Notes: generated from the letters alone by a model not told the origin. A stretch of 64,000 nt of DNA from Globicephala melas (GCF_963455315.2 NC_083320.1:36570920-36634919), one strand, 5' to 3'. Numbered from the stretch's first letter, positions 45,885 through 58,638 are shown. Numbers and translations are program-made.

Positions 45885-46246
45885 GGATATATATATATAT
45901 ATGTATTTTTATATATATCTATATATTTTTTTCAGTTTCTTTTCCATTATAGATTATTAGAAGATATTGAATATAGTTCCTTGTGCTATACAGTAGGTCC
46001 TTGTTGGTTATCTATTTTATATATAGTAGTGTATATCTGTTAATCCCAAACTCCTAATTTATCCCTCTCCCCAACTTTCCCCTTTAGTAGCCGTAAGTTT
46101 GTTCTCTATGTCTGTGAGTCTATTTCTGTTATGTAAATAAGTTCATTTGTATCATATTTTAGATTCTACATATAAGCAATAGCATATGATATTTGTCCTT
46201 TCTGCCTGACTTACTTCACTTAGTATGATAATCTCTAGGTCCATTG
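45885..46246 (-). mobile_element. L1 3' UTR fragment, minus, second L1 subgroup
   Basis: Starts in an AT run and reads ttgaatatagttccttgtgc, tatacagtaggtccttgttg, gttctctatgtctgtgagtc and tagtatgataatctctaggt. This 3' UTR differs from that of the 22801 element and matches the one at 57327-57738, so two L1 subgroups are present. Confidence 0.85.
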
Positions 46247-48390
46247 TCCCTCAAGTCTTGATACCTCCTTCAAAGAGATTTTCTATAGTCTTCAGTGGGA
46301 AGGTTGTTCTGATACAATCTAATAACATACCTTGAAAACAAAAGTTTAGGTTTCATTTTACACTTGTATTTTTCTGGAAAGAATAAATATTACAAGGCTA
46401 AATTCAAATAAGTAAGCTAGAGAAATCTCACATGTTACAATATAAGAGTAAAACCTTCATGCATTACAACCTTTTCCATTACAAATGCACTGTATTTTCC
46501 AACCAAGAGTTTTGTTTCATTATTCATAAGAGATAGAAAATTAGATGATGGAAATATTTTCCTTAATAATTAGGATAAATATTATGTTGACAAATCCTGC
46601 GATGGTACTAACATGATTACTGTTACTATTATTTGCAATAAAATAGTTCATATTTCCTGAGGGCTTGCTACATATAAGGAACTATATAAGCTGCATGATC
46701 AGTACTTAATTTAGTAAAATCAACTGTAAAATAAAAGAAGTTTCTATTGAGATTATATCAGTGGCCAGTTAACCGGAATGAATTTCCCAAATCAATGTCT
46801 CATGTCCCTCTTGACTATTTCAGAAGTAAAATGGTTTAGAAAAAATACAGCTTTCCTCTGTATTTCCTGATTAGTCTATCCAGCTATGAGCCCACAAACA
46901 CATTTTCCCCAGTAATTCAATCTGCACGTTGTTAGTTCAATAGCCTAACTCAGCTGCTATATATGTGGTGAAGAGTAATTGACCCTGCCCTATCTATTCA
47001 CTGCCTTACATGTTCTGAAATTTCTGAGTTAGAACTGCAGAGAGCATTGTGTTTGGTTCAGCTGTGTACAACTTGCCAAAGTTCCCTGGCATCCTGGGCA
47101 AAAGTTCCAGGCTGAGAGATACACAGCTTGAAACTAACTCACTACCTGCTTAGAATGTGACCAGCTATTCTATTGATACTTCATCTAGGAGAGTCTGCAT
47201 TGTTGACAATGCAAGACAAGGGAGTTGAACAAGTATTAGGCGGATTCTAATTTAGAGACCAAGGCCTCCTAGACATTGACCCATGCACATGCAACTAGTG
47301 TCAATCCTTGGAGTTATGATAAAAGAAAAAGCACTGATGATTAGATACTTTTCATATTCGCTAGTTTATCTCCCCTTCCTTAGGAAGGAAGCTGTAAACT
47401 AAACCCTTCCCCACCTTCTGACTCTTAAATAAATACGATGAAAATAAAATTATCTTCAACTCAAATCACACTCTTTCACTTGTTTCAGATAAGATCAAGG
47501 TATTTATGACTGCCACTCAAAAAAGAAGCTCTCTTGACTTATGGAAACTCAGCCCATTTAGCCCATGCTAAATACTTCAGCATTAAAAAGCAAGTTTAGA
47601 AAGCATCTAAATAGCCGATCTATTTTTTTTTTTGTAGTTTCCCTAAACTGTTTGTGGGATTTTTATCAATTGTGTAACATAATTCAAGTTTACTAGATTT
47701 CAACAATCATTAGAACTACTTCAAATATTTCCTAGTATTTTATAGAAAAACTTTCTAAAAGTCCTTTTGAATGGTGAATAAAACATTCTGAATGTCAGCA
47801 AGACTAAATTATTCTGGGCAAGAACTATTAGTATATTAAAAATAAGCATTAGAGTTTGGGGAGGAAAACGCATAGGGTGTAATATTTTTCAAGTGGCTAC
47901 AATGAAGTAAGGGATTTGAAGGCAAAAACAAATCTGGCAAATTATAAGTTAGGGTAGTAATTCAAGGAAGTCATAAAATAGAAGACTTTTATTGCACCAT
48001 GGAGACAGTTTGGTGCTATTAGTGGATTAAAAAGCATGTGGGACTGTGAGACTGGAAAAGATGGAGGCTTGAAAGACTTGGTGGGTTAAATATTAACAAA
48101 GAAAAGATGTTTACTGACAGTTTCTGCAAACACACTCTAATAAATAAGATCCTCCAAGCACTCAAAAATAGAACTGTGCAAAGCCACAAAAATCCATGCT
48201 ATTGATCTTCCCACCAAACGTGGTCTCCTTCAGCAATGCGTGGTTTCACTGTCATCAGAATTTGTGTAAGTGCATGTCCTTTTGAAGAATATTGCCAGAA
48301 TAAGTCAAAAGCTAGTAAAAATAGTAAAAAAAAAAAAAAAAAATAGACAACGATTTTGCACTTGTCTTTAAAAACTGGCTACAGTGCACT
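46247..48390. other. Unassigned sequence
   Basis: A possible worn MIR near 46620-46720. The block 46940-47470 is less AT-rich and ends with an aaataaatacgatgaaaa stretch that could be an LTR end, but I cannot name it. A poly(A) lies at 48327-48343. Confidence 0.4.
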
Positions 48391-48394
48391 GAAA

Positions 48395-48535
48395 GCAAGA
48401 AAGTGTGGTAGAAATGTGTGAACGTGAGCTTCAAACAGACCTGAGCTTCTCAAGTTGTACAATTTTGTCTCTCTGAGCCTAGATTCCTTTTCTGTAGAAT
48501 TGAAATCATCATACACACTTCTCAGAGTTGCTTTT
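48395..48535 (+). repeat. MIR SINE fragment, plus
   Basis: ttctcaagttgtacaatttt and tgagcctagattccttttct followed by tagaattgaaatcat match worn MIR text. It abuts the MER5A at 48536. Confidence 0.55.
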
Positions 48536-48712
48536 CAGTGGTTCTTAAAGTTTAAGGTGCATATTAATATCCTGTGAATCTTGCTAAAATGAAAATCCAA
48601 TTAAGTCTGGGGTGGAGCCCCAATTCTGAGTTTCTAGCAAGCTCCCAGGTGATGCCTCTGTGGCTGATCCCAGGAGCCCCCTTTCAGTGTGAGGTTTTTG
48701 AAGTCTCAAAGC
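48536..48712 (+). mobile_element. MER5A hAT-Charlie element
   Basis: Starts cagtggttcttaaag, then aagtctggggtggagcccca, gagtttctagcaagctccca and ggtgatgcctctgtggctga. The 3' terminal repeat is worn. Confidence 0.85.
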
Positions 48713-51700
48713 ATTTAGTATACACTTAACTGAACTGCCTCTTAATTATAATAACAATACTTTGGGTTTTTTCCACATTATTTTTTCCCAAAATATTTTA
48801 CATTATTTGAGCTTACAAAATTGCCCTTACAAAAAAGATATTGGGTATTTCCATTCCAAGAGGAAATCCAGATACACAATGATGAATGGATGTGTCCAGG
48901 GTCTTAAGCAGAGGATAGCACTGGCCCTGTAAGAGCCATTCTTGAGTTTTCAATACACCTGACCAGAATTTCTTGATTTATTCAACTTTTTGGCTGATTA
49001 TGTAGCCCTTAATTTGACGGAAGAAAGGGAACCAAAAGCCTTGTTCATAAATGCATTACAAAAAATTGAAGTTTGTTAAAAATGTATAAAAAGTCTAATT
49101 TTGGAATAACCACATTTCTAGACATCAGGAAGAACCTAGGAAAAAACATTTCAAGTCCTGCCTGCCACATATAAATGAAGTCTTTAGAAGACCTCACTCA
49201 AGAGTTGTGGCAAAGTTTAAAACAAGTTAACATTAACTGATGCTGAGGTTAACAAGACAAGCCTTCTGGATTAGTCTTCTAAGAAAAGATAAGCTGTCCT
49301 AATAATGACTTGGCAAATTATCTGAGCTGTAACAGGCTTCAAATTGTCGTATCTTCTACTCTAATGGTTTGGCCAAAGAGAAGGGTCTACAACCACAGAC
49401 TAGCATCTTTTCATGAATTCTTTTTATCTTATTAGTTTCCTTAACACATTTTAGTTCTAAGATTAAGCAGATGCTGCATAAAATGTCCTTTGTACTTTTC
49501 ATTTCATCTTTTTTTAGTGCACATTTTTAGAACTAGGTAAGGATAATAAAAAGAAAGAAGTAAAAATTAATTCTATTTTAATTTTGTTTTGTTATTCAAA
49601 TCAAATATGCTGAATAAATATACCTTGTTTTCTCTAATATGCTAATAAAATTATAATGTATACACCGGTTTCTTATAAAAGAATGAAGAGCTAAATTCCA
49701 GTCATGCAACAGAGCTTGGAGATGGGTGATAATGGCTGGGGGCTGACAATCCCCTTATACCTAGGGTACTGCATCTTTTTGTTTGTTTGTTTTTTTGCTA
49801 AAATCAAACAAGATATAAACTCCAAAAGATTCTCTCTCATTGTAAGATTGAAAATAATAGCATCCTTTCCATCAAAAATTGTAACTGTTGTTGTGGGGGA
49901 AAGTTATGCTTTTGAAAGCATCATTTAAAAACTGTTTTTCAGGTGGCAAGACCCATACTCTATCCTTCTGTATTTCCTATCAAAATGTTGGTGAGGCAAG
50001 GAAGGAAATTAGACAGTTTATATACACCAGAATCCTAATCATACCTGGGAAGGGAACAATGCTATTACCATAGTCATAGTATTTTGGTAAACCTGAAGAA
50101 TCTGTAGGTCACATGGGCAGAAATAAGCTACCATCTGCTTCTACCAGCAGGTGGATGAGAAAACATACAGTCTTTTTCACTAATTACCTACAACAACATC
50201 TAACTCTAAATATTTTGCATGTAGAGATTTCCATCCTATGTTTATAAATAGAAAAGAAACAGAAAAGACAAAGAAACACTTATTTTAAAGATCTTAATAT
50301 CTTGTTTGTTAAGCAATTAGTATTTAGGAGAGGGGGTATGTTGACAGCTCTGCAAACAGAAATTTCTGATTCATCTGCTAAAGAGGTACTCACATACGTT
50401 GGCAGACTTCCTCACTCTGCTTTGTTTAATGGTTTACCCATATTCCACATAAAACCACCTTGTTTTTCCCAAACCACCTTGGAGATCCATCTTAATAATT
50501 AATCTGTTAAGTATTAGAGTAGAGAATATAAGCTGTTCACTCCTTGAGTCTTGGGAAATGTCAGTGTAATGTCAAATATTTTATTTTATTTTATTTTCCT
50601 CCTTGAGACACCTGTGCTATTTAATCATATCTGTAAATAATTACAGATGAAGCAAAAAAATCCAATTGTTATGAATTCCCGGAAAATAAAATATTCTCCA
50701 GTATCATCCATGCAGTCGATTCCATACTTCTTTTGCATAGCCATGTGTCACTTTAAGCAGTGCGTGTATGACCGCAAATATTAGCTACTCACTAAAATCG
50801 ATCTACTCCCTTCTTCCTGGGGAGAGCTGAATTACATTTTACAGACACACTTGAACTTAGACACAGCTATGTGATTGAATTCCAACTACCGGAGTATGAG
50901 CAGACATGATATGTATCACTTTCAGGCTTCATCCTTTAGAAACTTTCATGTATGCTCTTCCAGGCTTTATTCCCTTTTCTGGCTGACCAGGATGGAGGCA
51001 ATCATGGTGGCTGCGAACTATAGGTGTGGGGAAAAAAAGCCAACTATTTAGCTGCCTAAAATGCTTGACATTTTATCCACTCAGGATTGTCATGTTGCCA
51101 AGAAATAAAATTCTATTGTTTTTAAGACATTATACATTTGGAGATTCCGTTGTCATAGCAGTTGGCATTTTTCTATATAATTTCCTATATAATTCAGACA
51201 GCATTCCTGAAAAACCTGAAAATCAGCCCATTGTTTTTCTGAATAGTATAATGCTTAATTGACCCAAGATCCTGTCTATTCTCTTTTCAACATATCAGAA
51301 ATCTTGATAAATTTTTCCCAAAAAGTCCATATTAATGATTTATATCCATTCATTCATTGACATGTAATATTACTGACACTGAGAAATGGGAGTTCTGGAC
51401 CTAATTTTACTGATCATGGAAGCAAAAAAAAGAGAAACTGGTGTTTAGGTTATAGAAACAGAGGAAACAGATTTAGCAAATAAAAATAAAGGATTTCCAG
51501 TTAAATTTGAATTTCAGATGAATGAAAAAAAATTTTAATTATGTCCCACTTTACCACTTATACCACTTTGGACAATTTACACTAAAAAAAGTGGTCAAAG
51601 TTTACCTGACATTCAAATTTAACAGAGTGTTCTATATTTTGTCTGGCAAGTCTAATCAGGATGGCTATAGTCTAAGTATAAATTATTGTCTTGAAAAATC

Positions 51701-53956
51701 AGGTTGAAATTGATAGAAATAAAGAGAACAAAACTTTTTAAATAAACCTAAATGATATGGAGGATAGAAGTAAAATTGTCAACAAATGGATAATAGAACA
51801 CAGAGAAGAAAATAACAATCGAAAGGGATAAAAATATTTGAATAAATAATGGAAACATCACATAAAACATAATAGAAAAACTTCAGAAGACAAGGGATCA
51901 TAGATTGGTAAAGACATATTGTAGTAAAATTGATGAACATCAAAGAGAAAGATATTCTAAGAGCTAAGACATAATTCTAAGAGTAATTTCTAAAAAAACT
52001 CGAAAGAAATTCTAAAAGGTCCTAGAGTAGGGGGAAAAACGGTAGATCATGCACAAATGTAAAAGAATCAGATTTCTAAAAGACAATTGAGGCAAGATAA
52101 TTCAACATAATCCTTAAAATTGATACAAAGTCATTGGATTCATCAAAAGAATGACACCACCGGTTAGCTTGTCAGGCTCTCATTAATTAGCAAGATAGCC
52201 TTTATTCAAGGTTTCATTAATTTATTCAACAAATGTTTAGTAAAGTTTTACAAAATATCTTATGCTAGGCACTGATCCTCCTAAATGCTCAGAATTTAAA
52301 TGTAAAAGGTTTGCTTAAATCCCAGTGTATTAAATGTAATAGAAGGCTGACCCAGCATTTCCTGCTGGTTATAACAGAACACCTGGTGCTCAAGGTGCTC
52401 AAGCACCTGGTTCCACAGGTGCTCAATAGGTTTTGTTAACTTTTTTTTTTTTTAATGGCCAAATACGTTGGGAAATAGCACATCTTCTTGGAGACTAACA
52501 TTGCACATAAAAGACCAAAAAGTCTAAGAAATCTAACTTTGTTTAACCCTTCACTTCTTATTGAATACATTTGACCACAGAATACATTTTTCCCCCAAGA
52601 ATAACAAGTAACATCTTAAGGAATCCTAGTGATCTGGGGAACCCAGTTCAGAAAGGTTATTGCTTTCATAAAATATATTTTTCTGAAAGGTTTCATAATA
52701 GTCACTTATTGGATGGAGTACATAAATTAAATCAACTATGATATTTAACCCTATTAAAGAAAGGAGATGTACCATCTCCATTCTTCTAATTGCCATTTGT
52801 TTAAGCATTTCTCTTATTTCCATAGCTGTTGGCTGTGATTTTGCAAGAACAGCCACAAGAAAAAAACATAGTGAAGCAACTAAAGTTGGTGTTGAAATTT
52901 ATATCCAACAGTATTTAACTGCAGAAGTATTAAAATTACTATGGTACACATGGGGACTCATCGGCCCAGGATTTACTATCATTGATATCACCCCTGAGTA
53001 GCTGAGTACATTACAAACACAACACTATAAAGGAGACTGCAATATGGGAACAATGTGCTGGGAAAGTGTTTCAGTAAATAAACACTCAGTAGACTTTATG
53101 GCTTTTGGTAATACTTGTCACTTAATTCAGTTTATAAAGATTTGCTTATTAAATTTTGTAGGGCAAAATAACACATCTTCCTGTCTCTAGCAGTGATGTT
53201 GACATAGGTTTCAAAAAGCTGCAGCTGCAGTCTTCCTGGACCTCCCTCTCCCACTTTATTACAATACGTGTTGTTCTGAAATTTTCAATTCAGCTATAAA
53301 CAATCTACTTTATCAACAACATGCTTTTGCACTTTTTGAAATGGTGCTTTGAGGCAGATAAATGAAAATAAGTATGGCAGAGTGCCAATAAAAATTCTGC
53401 AAACTGTATCTTTGGTGGAGTACGGACAAAGGCAGCACAACATTATATTTATTTATTTACTGTTGATTCTGAAACCCATTTCTACCCTTACAATAGCTGT
53501 TTTATTTTGTTGGCTATTTGTTCTGATCTTAGCTGACACTTTTAGATAGCAATGGCTTACACACTTTTAATCAATACGAAGAGGTTTTTTTTGGAAATCT
53601 GGCGTCTTTTCAATTGCTATACGTGTTCACAGGGTAAATAGAAGTTGAATTCTGAAGTTTAGGACACAGTAAACGAAAGTGCTACTTATTGCCTCAAACT
53701 CAGCCCATTTGAATGTATAGGACCCCAGGTTCTAAACTGAGGTCTATCAACTCTAAAGCATTTTAGTGTAAAGGTAGTTTCATATAATATATATTTAATA
53801 TATAATAAATTATATATATATTCCTTTGGTTGCCTATTTTTAATCTGGTATCTCTTTCAATAGCTTTGCTTAATGACCTTTCTTCATGCTTTTAGGATTC
53901 TTCACAAACTTTGCTTTACAAAGATCTGCTAAATGGAATAGCAATGAAAAATAAAA
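48713..53956. other. Long unassigned region, few recognisable repeats
   Basis: About 5.2 kb with little that I can name. Exceptions are a weak L2 end near 52200-52310 and a possible repeat at 50740-51020. A pair of overlapping opposite frames lies at 52626-52856 (minus, 76 codons) and 52738-53001 (plus, 87 codons); neither has a domain I know. A small hairpin lies at 52392-52407. An AT run lies at 53786-53822. Confidence 0.4.
50740..51020 (+). repeat. Possible mammal-wide repeat, unnamed
   Basis: The order acagctatgtgattgaattc, gagcagacatgatatgtatc and actttcaggcttcatccttt parallels the text at 63725-63840 (tggccaagagattaggttct, gaatagaagtgactgtcact). The two appear to be diverged copies of the same old element. 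Confidence 0.4.
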
Positions 53957-53969
53957 GGCATTATATATT

Positions 53970-54621
53970 TCATTTCTTTTTATGGCTGAGTAATATTCCA
54001 TTGTATATACGTGCCACATCTTCTTTATCCATTCATCTGTTGATAGCCACTTAGGTTGCTTCCATGTCCTGGCTATTGTAAATAGAGTTGCAATGAACAT
54101 TGTGGTACATGACTCTTTTGGAATTATGGTATATGCCCAGTAGTGGGATTGCTGGGCCATACGGTAGTTCTATTTTTAGTTTTGTAAGGAACTTCCATAC
54201 TGTTCTCCATAGTGGCTGTATCAATTTACATTCCCACCAACAGTGCAAGAGGGTTCCCTTTCTCCACACCCTTTCAGCATTTATTGTTTGTAGATTTTTT
54301 TTTTTTTTGCGGTACGCAGGCCTCTCACTGCTGTGGCCTCTCCCAAACGCACAGCCCCAGTGGCCATGGCTCACGGGCCCAGCCGCTCTGTGGCATGTGG
54401 GATCTTCCCGGACCAGGGCACGAACCCGTGTCCCCTGCATCGGTAGGCGGACTCAACCACTGCGCCACCAGGGAAGCCCTGTTTGTAGATTTTTTGACGA
54501 TGGCCATTCTGACCAGTATGAGGTGATACGTCATTGTAGTTTAGATTTGCATTTCTCTAATGATTAGTGATGTTGAGCATCCTTTCATGTGTTTGTTGAC
54601 AATCTGTATATCTTCTTTGAA
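53970..54621 (-). mobile_element. L1 5' inverted segment (twin-primed insertion)
   Basis: Minus-strand ORF2 C-terminal text, beginning at the tcatttctttttatggctga end and reaching about agtatatcttctttgaa, interrupted by a SINE at 54301-54479. It encodes HCWWECKLIQPLWRTVW and the GIYH/KKMWHVYTMEYYSAIKRNE blocks on the minus strand. It forms one insertion with the plus-strand segment that follows. The left duplication ggcattatatatt is at 53957-53969. Confidence 0.92.
54301..54479 (-). mobile_element. CHR-type SINE, minus, nested in L1
   Basis: T tail, then gcggtacgcaggcctctcac, through to gccaccagggaagccc. Perfect duplication tgtttgtagatttttt at 54285-54300 and 54480-54495. An internal stretch near cacagccccagtggccatgg shows it has lost about 35 bases of the body relative to other copies. 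Confidence 0.93.
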
Positions 54622-55102
54622 GGAGTTATTTGTAGTGAGGTGGATGGACCTAGAGTCTGTCATACAGAGTGAAGTAAGTCAGAAACAGGAAAACAAATAC
54701 TGTATGGTAACACATATATATGGAATCTAAAAAATAAAATAAAATAAATGGTTCTGAAGAACCTAGGGGCAGGACAGGAATAAAGACGCAGACGTAGAGA
54801 ATGGACTTGAGGACACGGGGAGGGGGAAGGGTAAGCTGGGATGAAGTAAGAGAGTGGCATGGACATATATACACTACCAAACATAAAATAGACAGCTAGT
54901 GGGAAGCAGCCGCATAGCACAAGGAGATCAGCTCGGTGCTTTGTGACCATCTAGAGGGGTGGGATAGGGAGGGTGGGAGGGAGACACAGACGGAGGGGAT
55001 ATGGGTGTATAAGTATACGTATTCACTTTGTTATACAGCAGCAACTTGTTAGTAAAGCAACAATGTAAAGCAATTATACTCCAATAAAGATGTTAAAAAA
55101 AT
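54622..55102 (+). mobile_element. L1 3' segment of the twin-primed insertion
   Basis: Begins at ttatttgtagtgaggtggat (ORF2 end), continues through the 3' UTR and ends ccaataaagatgttaaaaaa. The right duplication ggcattatatatt is at 55103-55115, identical to the left copy. In the L1 consensus order the inverted and direct parts meet with only a few bases missing. Confidence 0.95.
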
Positions 55103-55115
55103 GGCATTATATATT

Positions 55116-56640
55116 GTGAAAGAAAAGAGACTGTGAGATTGAATTTCTCAGCTTCATATTGGTTTGGGTTATGAGAACTCCAAATTCCAGTTTAATTCTC
55201 TGTAAGTAAATTTTAATTTTATGCACACTAATTAAAGATTTGCTATTTGATATTAGTTTGGAAATACCCAATTACAAAGTACATTTGAACTTCATGGGCT
55301 TTCAATTCTAAAAGGAAGTCCTTGGGGGTCCCCTCTTAGTAATTAATAATTTTATTGAGTTTGGGGTCAAATCAAATATGTCCATGATCCAGAGTCCTCC
55401 ACAAACCTAGCAACATTTTATTTATTCTTTTCAATTATAATTAAAGTGACTTGTTTAATAAGCTAAGTGGAAAAATTGAAGTTGAGTCAGGCCATGAAGA
55501 TTTAACATTAAAAAATAAATTTTAAATGGACTCAATATAAATGCTTGCATGCAGTAAAAAATAGTGAATTCTGTTTTATCTGTGTTTGTCTTCAGTTTAT
55601 ATTGCATGAAATATGAAGAATGTTCATTCCAAAAAAAACTATAAATTTAGCAGTCTAAAATTTACTGGTCATTTAATTTTAGTTACAAATCCAACTCTAA
55701 AATTATTTAATATTTTATGACATAGCTAAATTTATTTGAAATTCAATGTAAAAAGTAAGTCTTTAACATATTTTCCCTGTCCCTATCAACAAGAAATAAA
55801 TGCTCTTCTCATGGAGAATTTCTAGAAATTAAAATATTCTTGAGTATTGATTTAATGGTTGTAATAGTTTTATGTAGTCTGTGGCAATATATATTTTTAA
55901 TTATAAGTTTAGAAATTATTATACATTAAAGTATACAGCTCCAGGGATTATATATTAATAAAGTTGATATATCAGCACATTTTACATTAGAACTCACAAA
56001 TTAAGAAATAGAATCATGAAATACTCCTATGTAGGAAAATGAATACCAGTGATGAATAATTCTAAGCAACATATTCACGACATTTCAAAAATAAAGTAAA
56101 TTTGGACACATTGCTGTGACATCTACACTCCCATCATACTTGGCTTCCAAATCAAAATTGGATTAGAGCCATTCTACTTTGTACTTGAATACAAAGAGCA
56201 AATAAGAGAATTCTGGGAAAGCACAAACAGGGAGCTGAATTTCTCAACCACATTAGGAGTAGAATTAAGGTTCATATACACACACACACACAACAAAAGG
56301 ATTAACTAAGGGAAACAGAAATTGGCTTTTTATGGATAACAAATGGCAAAGTTATCTCCAGACTGTTCCATAGCCTGTCTACATCAACCCTCACTTTTAA
56401 AATTCACCCACCCTCACTACCTCGTACTTACCTCTGAGGCATTCAGCAAGAACTTTGACACTTGGCTTGTGTTTTTTCCCCTCCACCTCATCTTCTGCAA
56501 CGACCACAGTTGACAATGCAACAAACACCCACCCAAGTCAAAGGATTTTGTAGATTTTTAGCATGTAAATTTTAGGGACATGTTGATAGGACAAAAAAGT
56601 GTGACATTCGCCACAAACCTCTGTGTACCAAGATCCAACC
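55116..56640. other. Unassigned AT-rich sequence, possible conserved non-coding DNA
   Basis: No named repeat until a short CA run (56277-56291). Bases 55200-55760 contain several TAAT and AATTA homeodomain-type motifs without repeat character. Conservation untested. Confidence 0.35.
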
Positions 56641-56649
56641 ACATGGCAC

Positions 56650-56970
56650 TCTCATCATTTCCTGAATATGCTTTGACTGTTTCATGATTCTACCCTTTGC
56701 CTACATACTCTACTCTGGTTATCCTGAATGACCTTCCCCTAGACTCAGTTTGTGTAAAACTCCTGCTTATTCAAGGCGCAGGTGCTCTTTGCCTTTTCAA
56801 TAAAACCTTTCCCAGCTCCGGGAGGCAGAACAACTGCACTTCACCCAGTTCTGTAATTATCTGTCTACGTAAATAATATCTCACTCAACTTTGACTGTTT
56901 TGAGGACAGGAACCATGCTTTATTCAGCTTTCAGCAGTATGGTTTACTGAATGTCATTGAATGAGTAATA
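56650..56970 (+). repeat. L2 3' end, plus
   Basis: gaatgaccttcccctagact, ctgtaattatctgtctacgt, ttgaggacaggaaccatgct and a tgaatgtcattgaatgagta end follow the L2 3' region in order. Confidence 0.7.
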
Positions 56971-57244
56971 GGATAAAAATGAGGATTCGATTACAACTCA
57001 GCAACCCTCTATTTAACACACGCAGAACACAAGAAAGACGTTGTGTTAGGTCTATGGGACATACAAGTTAAACAAGACTTGGAACTAGTCCTCTAAGAGC
57101 TCACGAGAAGGAGCTTCCTTCTGTAAGGCAGAGGTAGGAAAGATCATGATCAATTCTGTGACAGGTACTTGGACCCACCAAGTATCTGTCACAGAATTTA
57201 TGTGCAGAGTGATGTAAAGGATTTTAAATCAGCACAGAGAAAAG

Positions 57245-57326
57245 CACAGACCATCATGATCATCATTACTGCTATTTTATTGAGAACTTACACTGTGCTA
57301 AGTACATTAAAAACATTCCTTTTAAC
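57245..57326 (-). repeat. MIR, part 1 (split by L1)
   Basis: attgagaacttacactgtgc followed by taagtacattaaaaac is MIR on the minus strand. It continues at 57745. Confidence 0.5.
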
Positions 57327-57738
57327 GGACTTAGAGATTATCATACTAAGTGCAGTAAGTCAGACAGAGAAAGACAAAAGCCATATGATATCACTTATAT
57401 GTGGAATCTAAAATATGACACAAATGAACTTATCTACGAAACAGAAACAGACTCACAGACGTAGAGAACAGACTTGTGGTTGCCGAGGGGGAGGGGGGAG
57501 GGGGAGGGAAGGATTGGGAGTTTGGGATTAGCAGATGCAAACTATTATACATAGAATGGATAACCAACAAAGTCCTACTGTATAGCACAGGGAACTATAT
57601 TCAATATCCTGTGATAAACCATAATGGAAAAGAATATGAAAAAGAATGTATACACATGTGTAACTGAATCACTTTGCTGTACAACAGAAAGTAACACAGC
57701 ATTGTAAATCAACTATACTTCAATAAAAAAAATTTTAA
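57327..57738 (+). mobile_element. 5'-truncated L1 (second subgroup), plus
   Basis: Begins at the very end of ORF2 (peptide DLEIIILSAVSQTEKDKSHM, then ISLICGI and a stop at 57409-57411). It continues with a 3' UTR containing a G-rich tract (57484-57508), and ends at acttcaataaaaaaaat. The target duplication is unclear; only ttttaa is shared by the flanks (about 57319-57324 and 57734-57739). Confidence 0.88.
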
Positions 57739-57744
57739 TTATCA

Positions 57745-57890
57745 GAAAACAGTATAATGTAGAAAATATCGTTATCCCCTTTTTATATATGACTGAGAGG
57801 GGTTAAGCTGCTTGCCTGTCCACATACCCTGTAAATCACATACTTAGGATTTGAGCACAGACTCTGAATTCCACACACTCTTAATCTTTT
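57745..57890 (-). repeat. MIR, part 2
   Basis: tgactgagaggggttaagct, ccctgtaaatcacatact and gatttgagcacagactctga are the remaining minus-strand MIR blocks. Confidence 0.6.
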
Positions 57891-58638
57891 TGAGGTCAAA
57901 GCACTTCATACAACATACACTTTGTCTTAAATTTAGGTACTTTCTAATGCACTTCTTAGTAGGAAACTCTGGCACAATTTTTATCTGAATAACATTCAAT
58001 CCTTCAGGTCGACTCTGGGCCAAAGAGGTTAATTAACAAATTCGATATGGTGACACCTCAGCACAAATGTTCATAGAATGAGTCTATTCCTTCTTCTAGG
58101 GCTTGACCACACTCTGTTTAAATAACTTAACTAGCAATTTGAACATCTGGTGTGTTTATTGACTCTCTCAGCATTTTAGCATCAGATCCTAAAATAGGGA
58201 ATTTTCAGTTCCTACTTTTTCAGTCTTATGCTTTTTAACACTGAGAAACGGATGCCATATTCTGAAAACTACATCCTGTAAATTCCCAAAAGTGGCTGCT
58301 TTGCTAGAAGTAGCAGGAGTAGTGGCACTATTACACAGATGTGCACATTTTTTAAACTTTTAGAAAAGCTACCACACAATTGCTTTTAAACAAGGCCCCT
58401 TGTGAGAGAGAAAACAGCCTGGATGTGTACTGCTTAATATGGAATTGGATTTTCTATGGTATGTACACATGGGAAATATCATTTGAGGGGTACAAGACAT
58501 GGGCAAGCAGAGCTGTAAGTTGAGGGGTACGTATAATTGATTGGATGAACTCTGCAAAAAAAAGTTCAAATATGTGAAATGTGACTTTGGTAAGAATGAC
58601 AAGGTCAGAGATACTGAAGGCAGTATCCTTCAGCTTGG
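57891..58638. other. Unassigned sequence
   Basis: No repeat or gene recognised. Confidence 0.5.
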
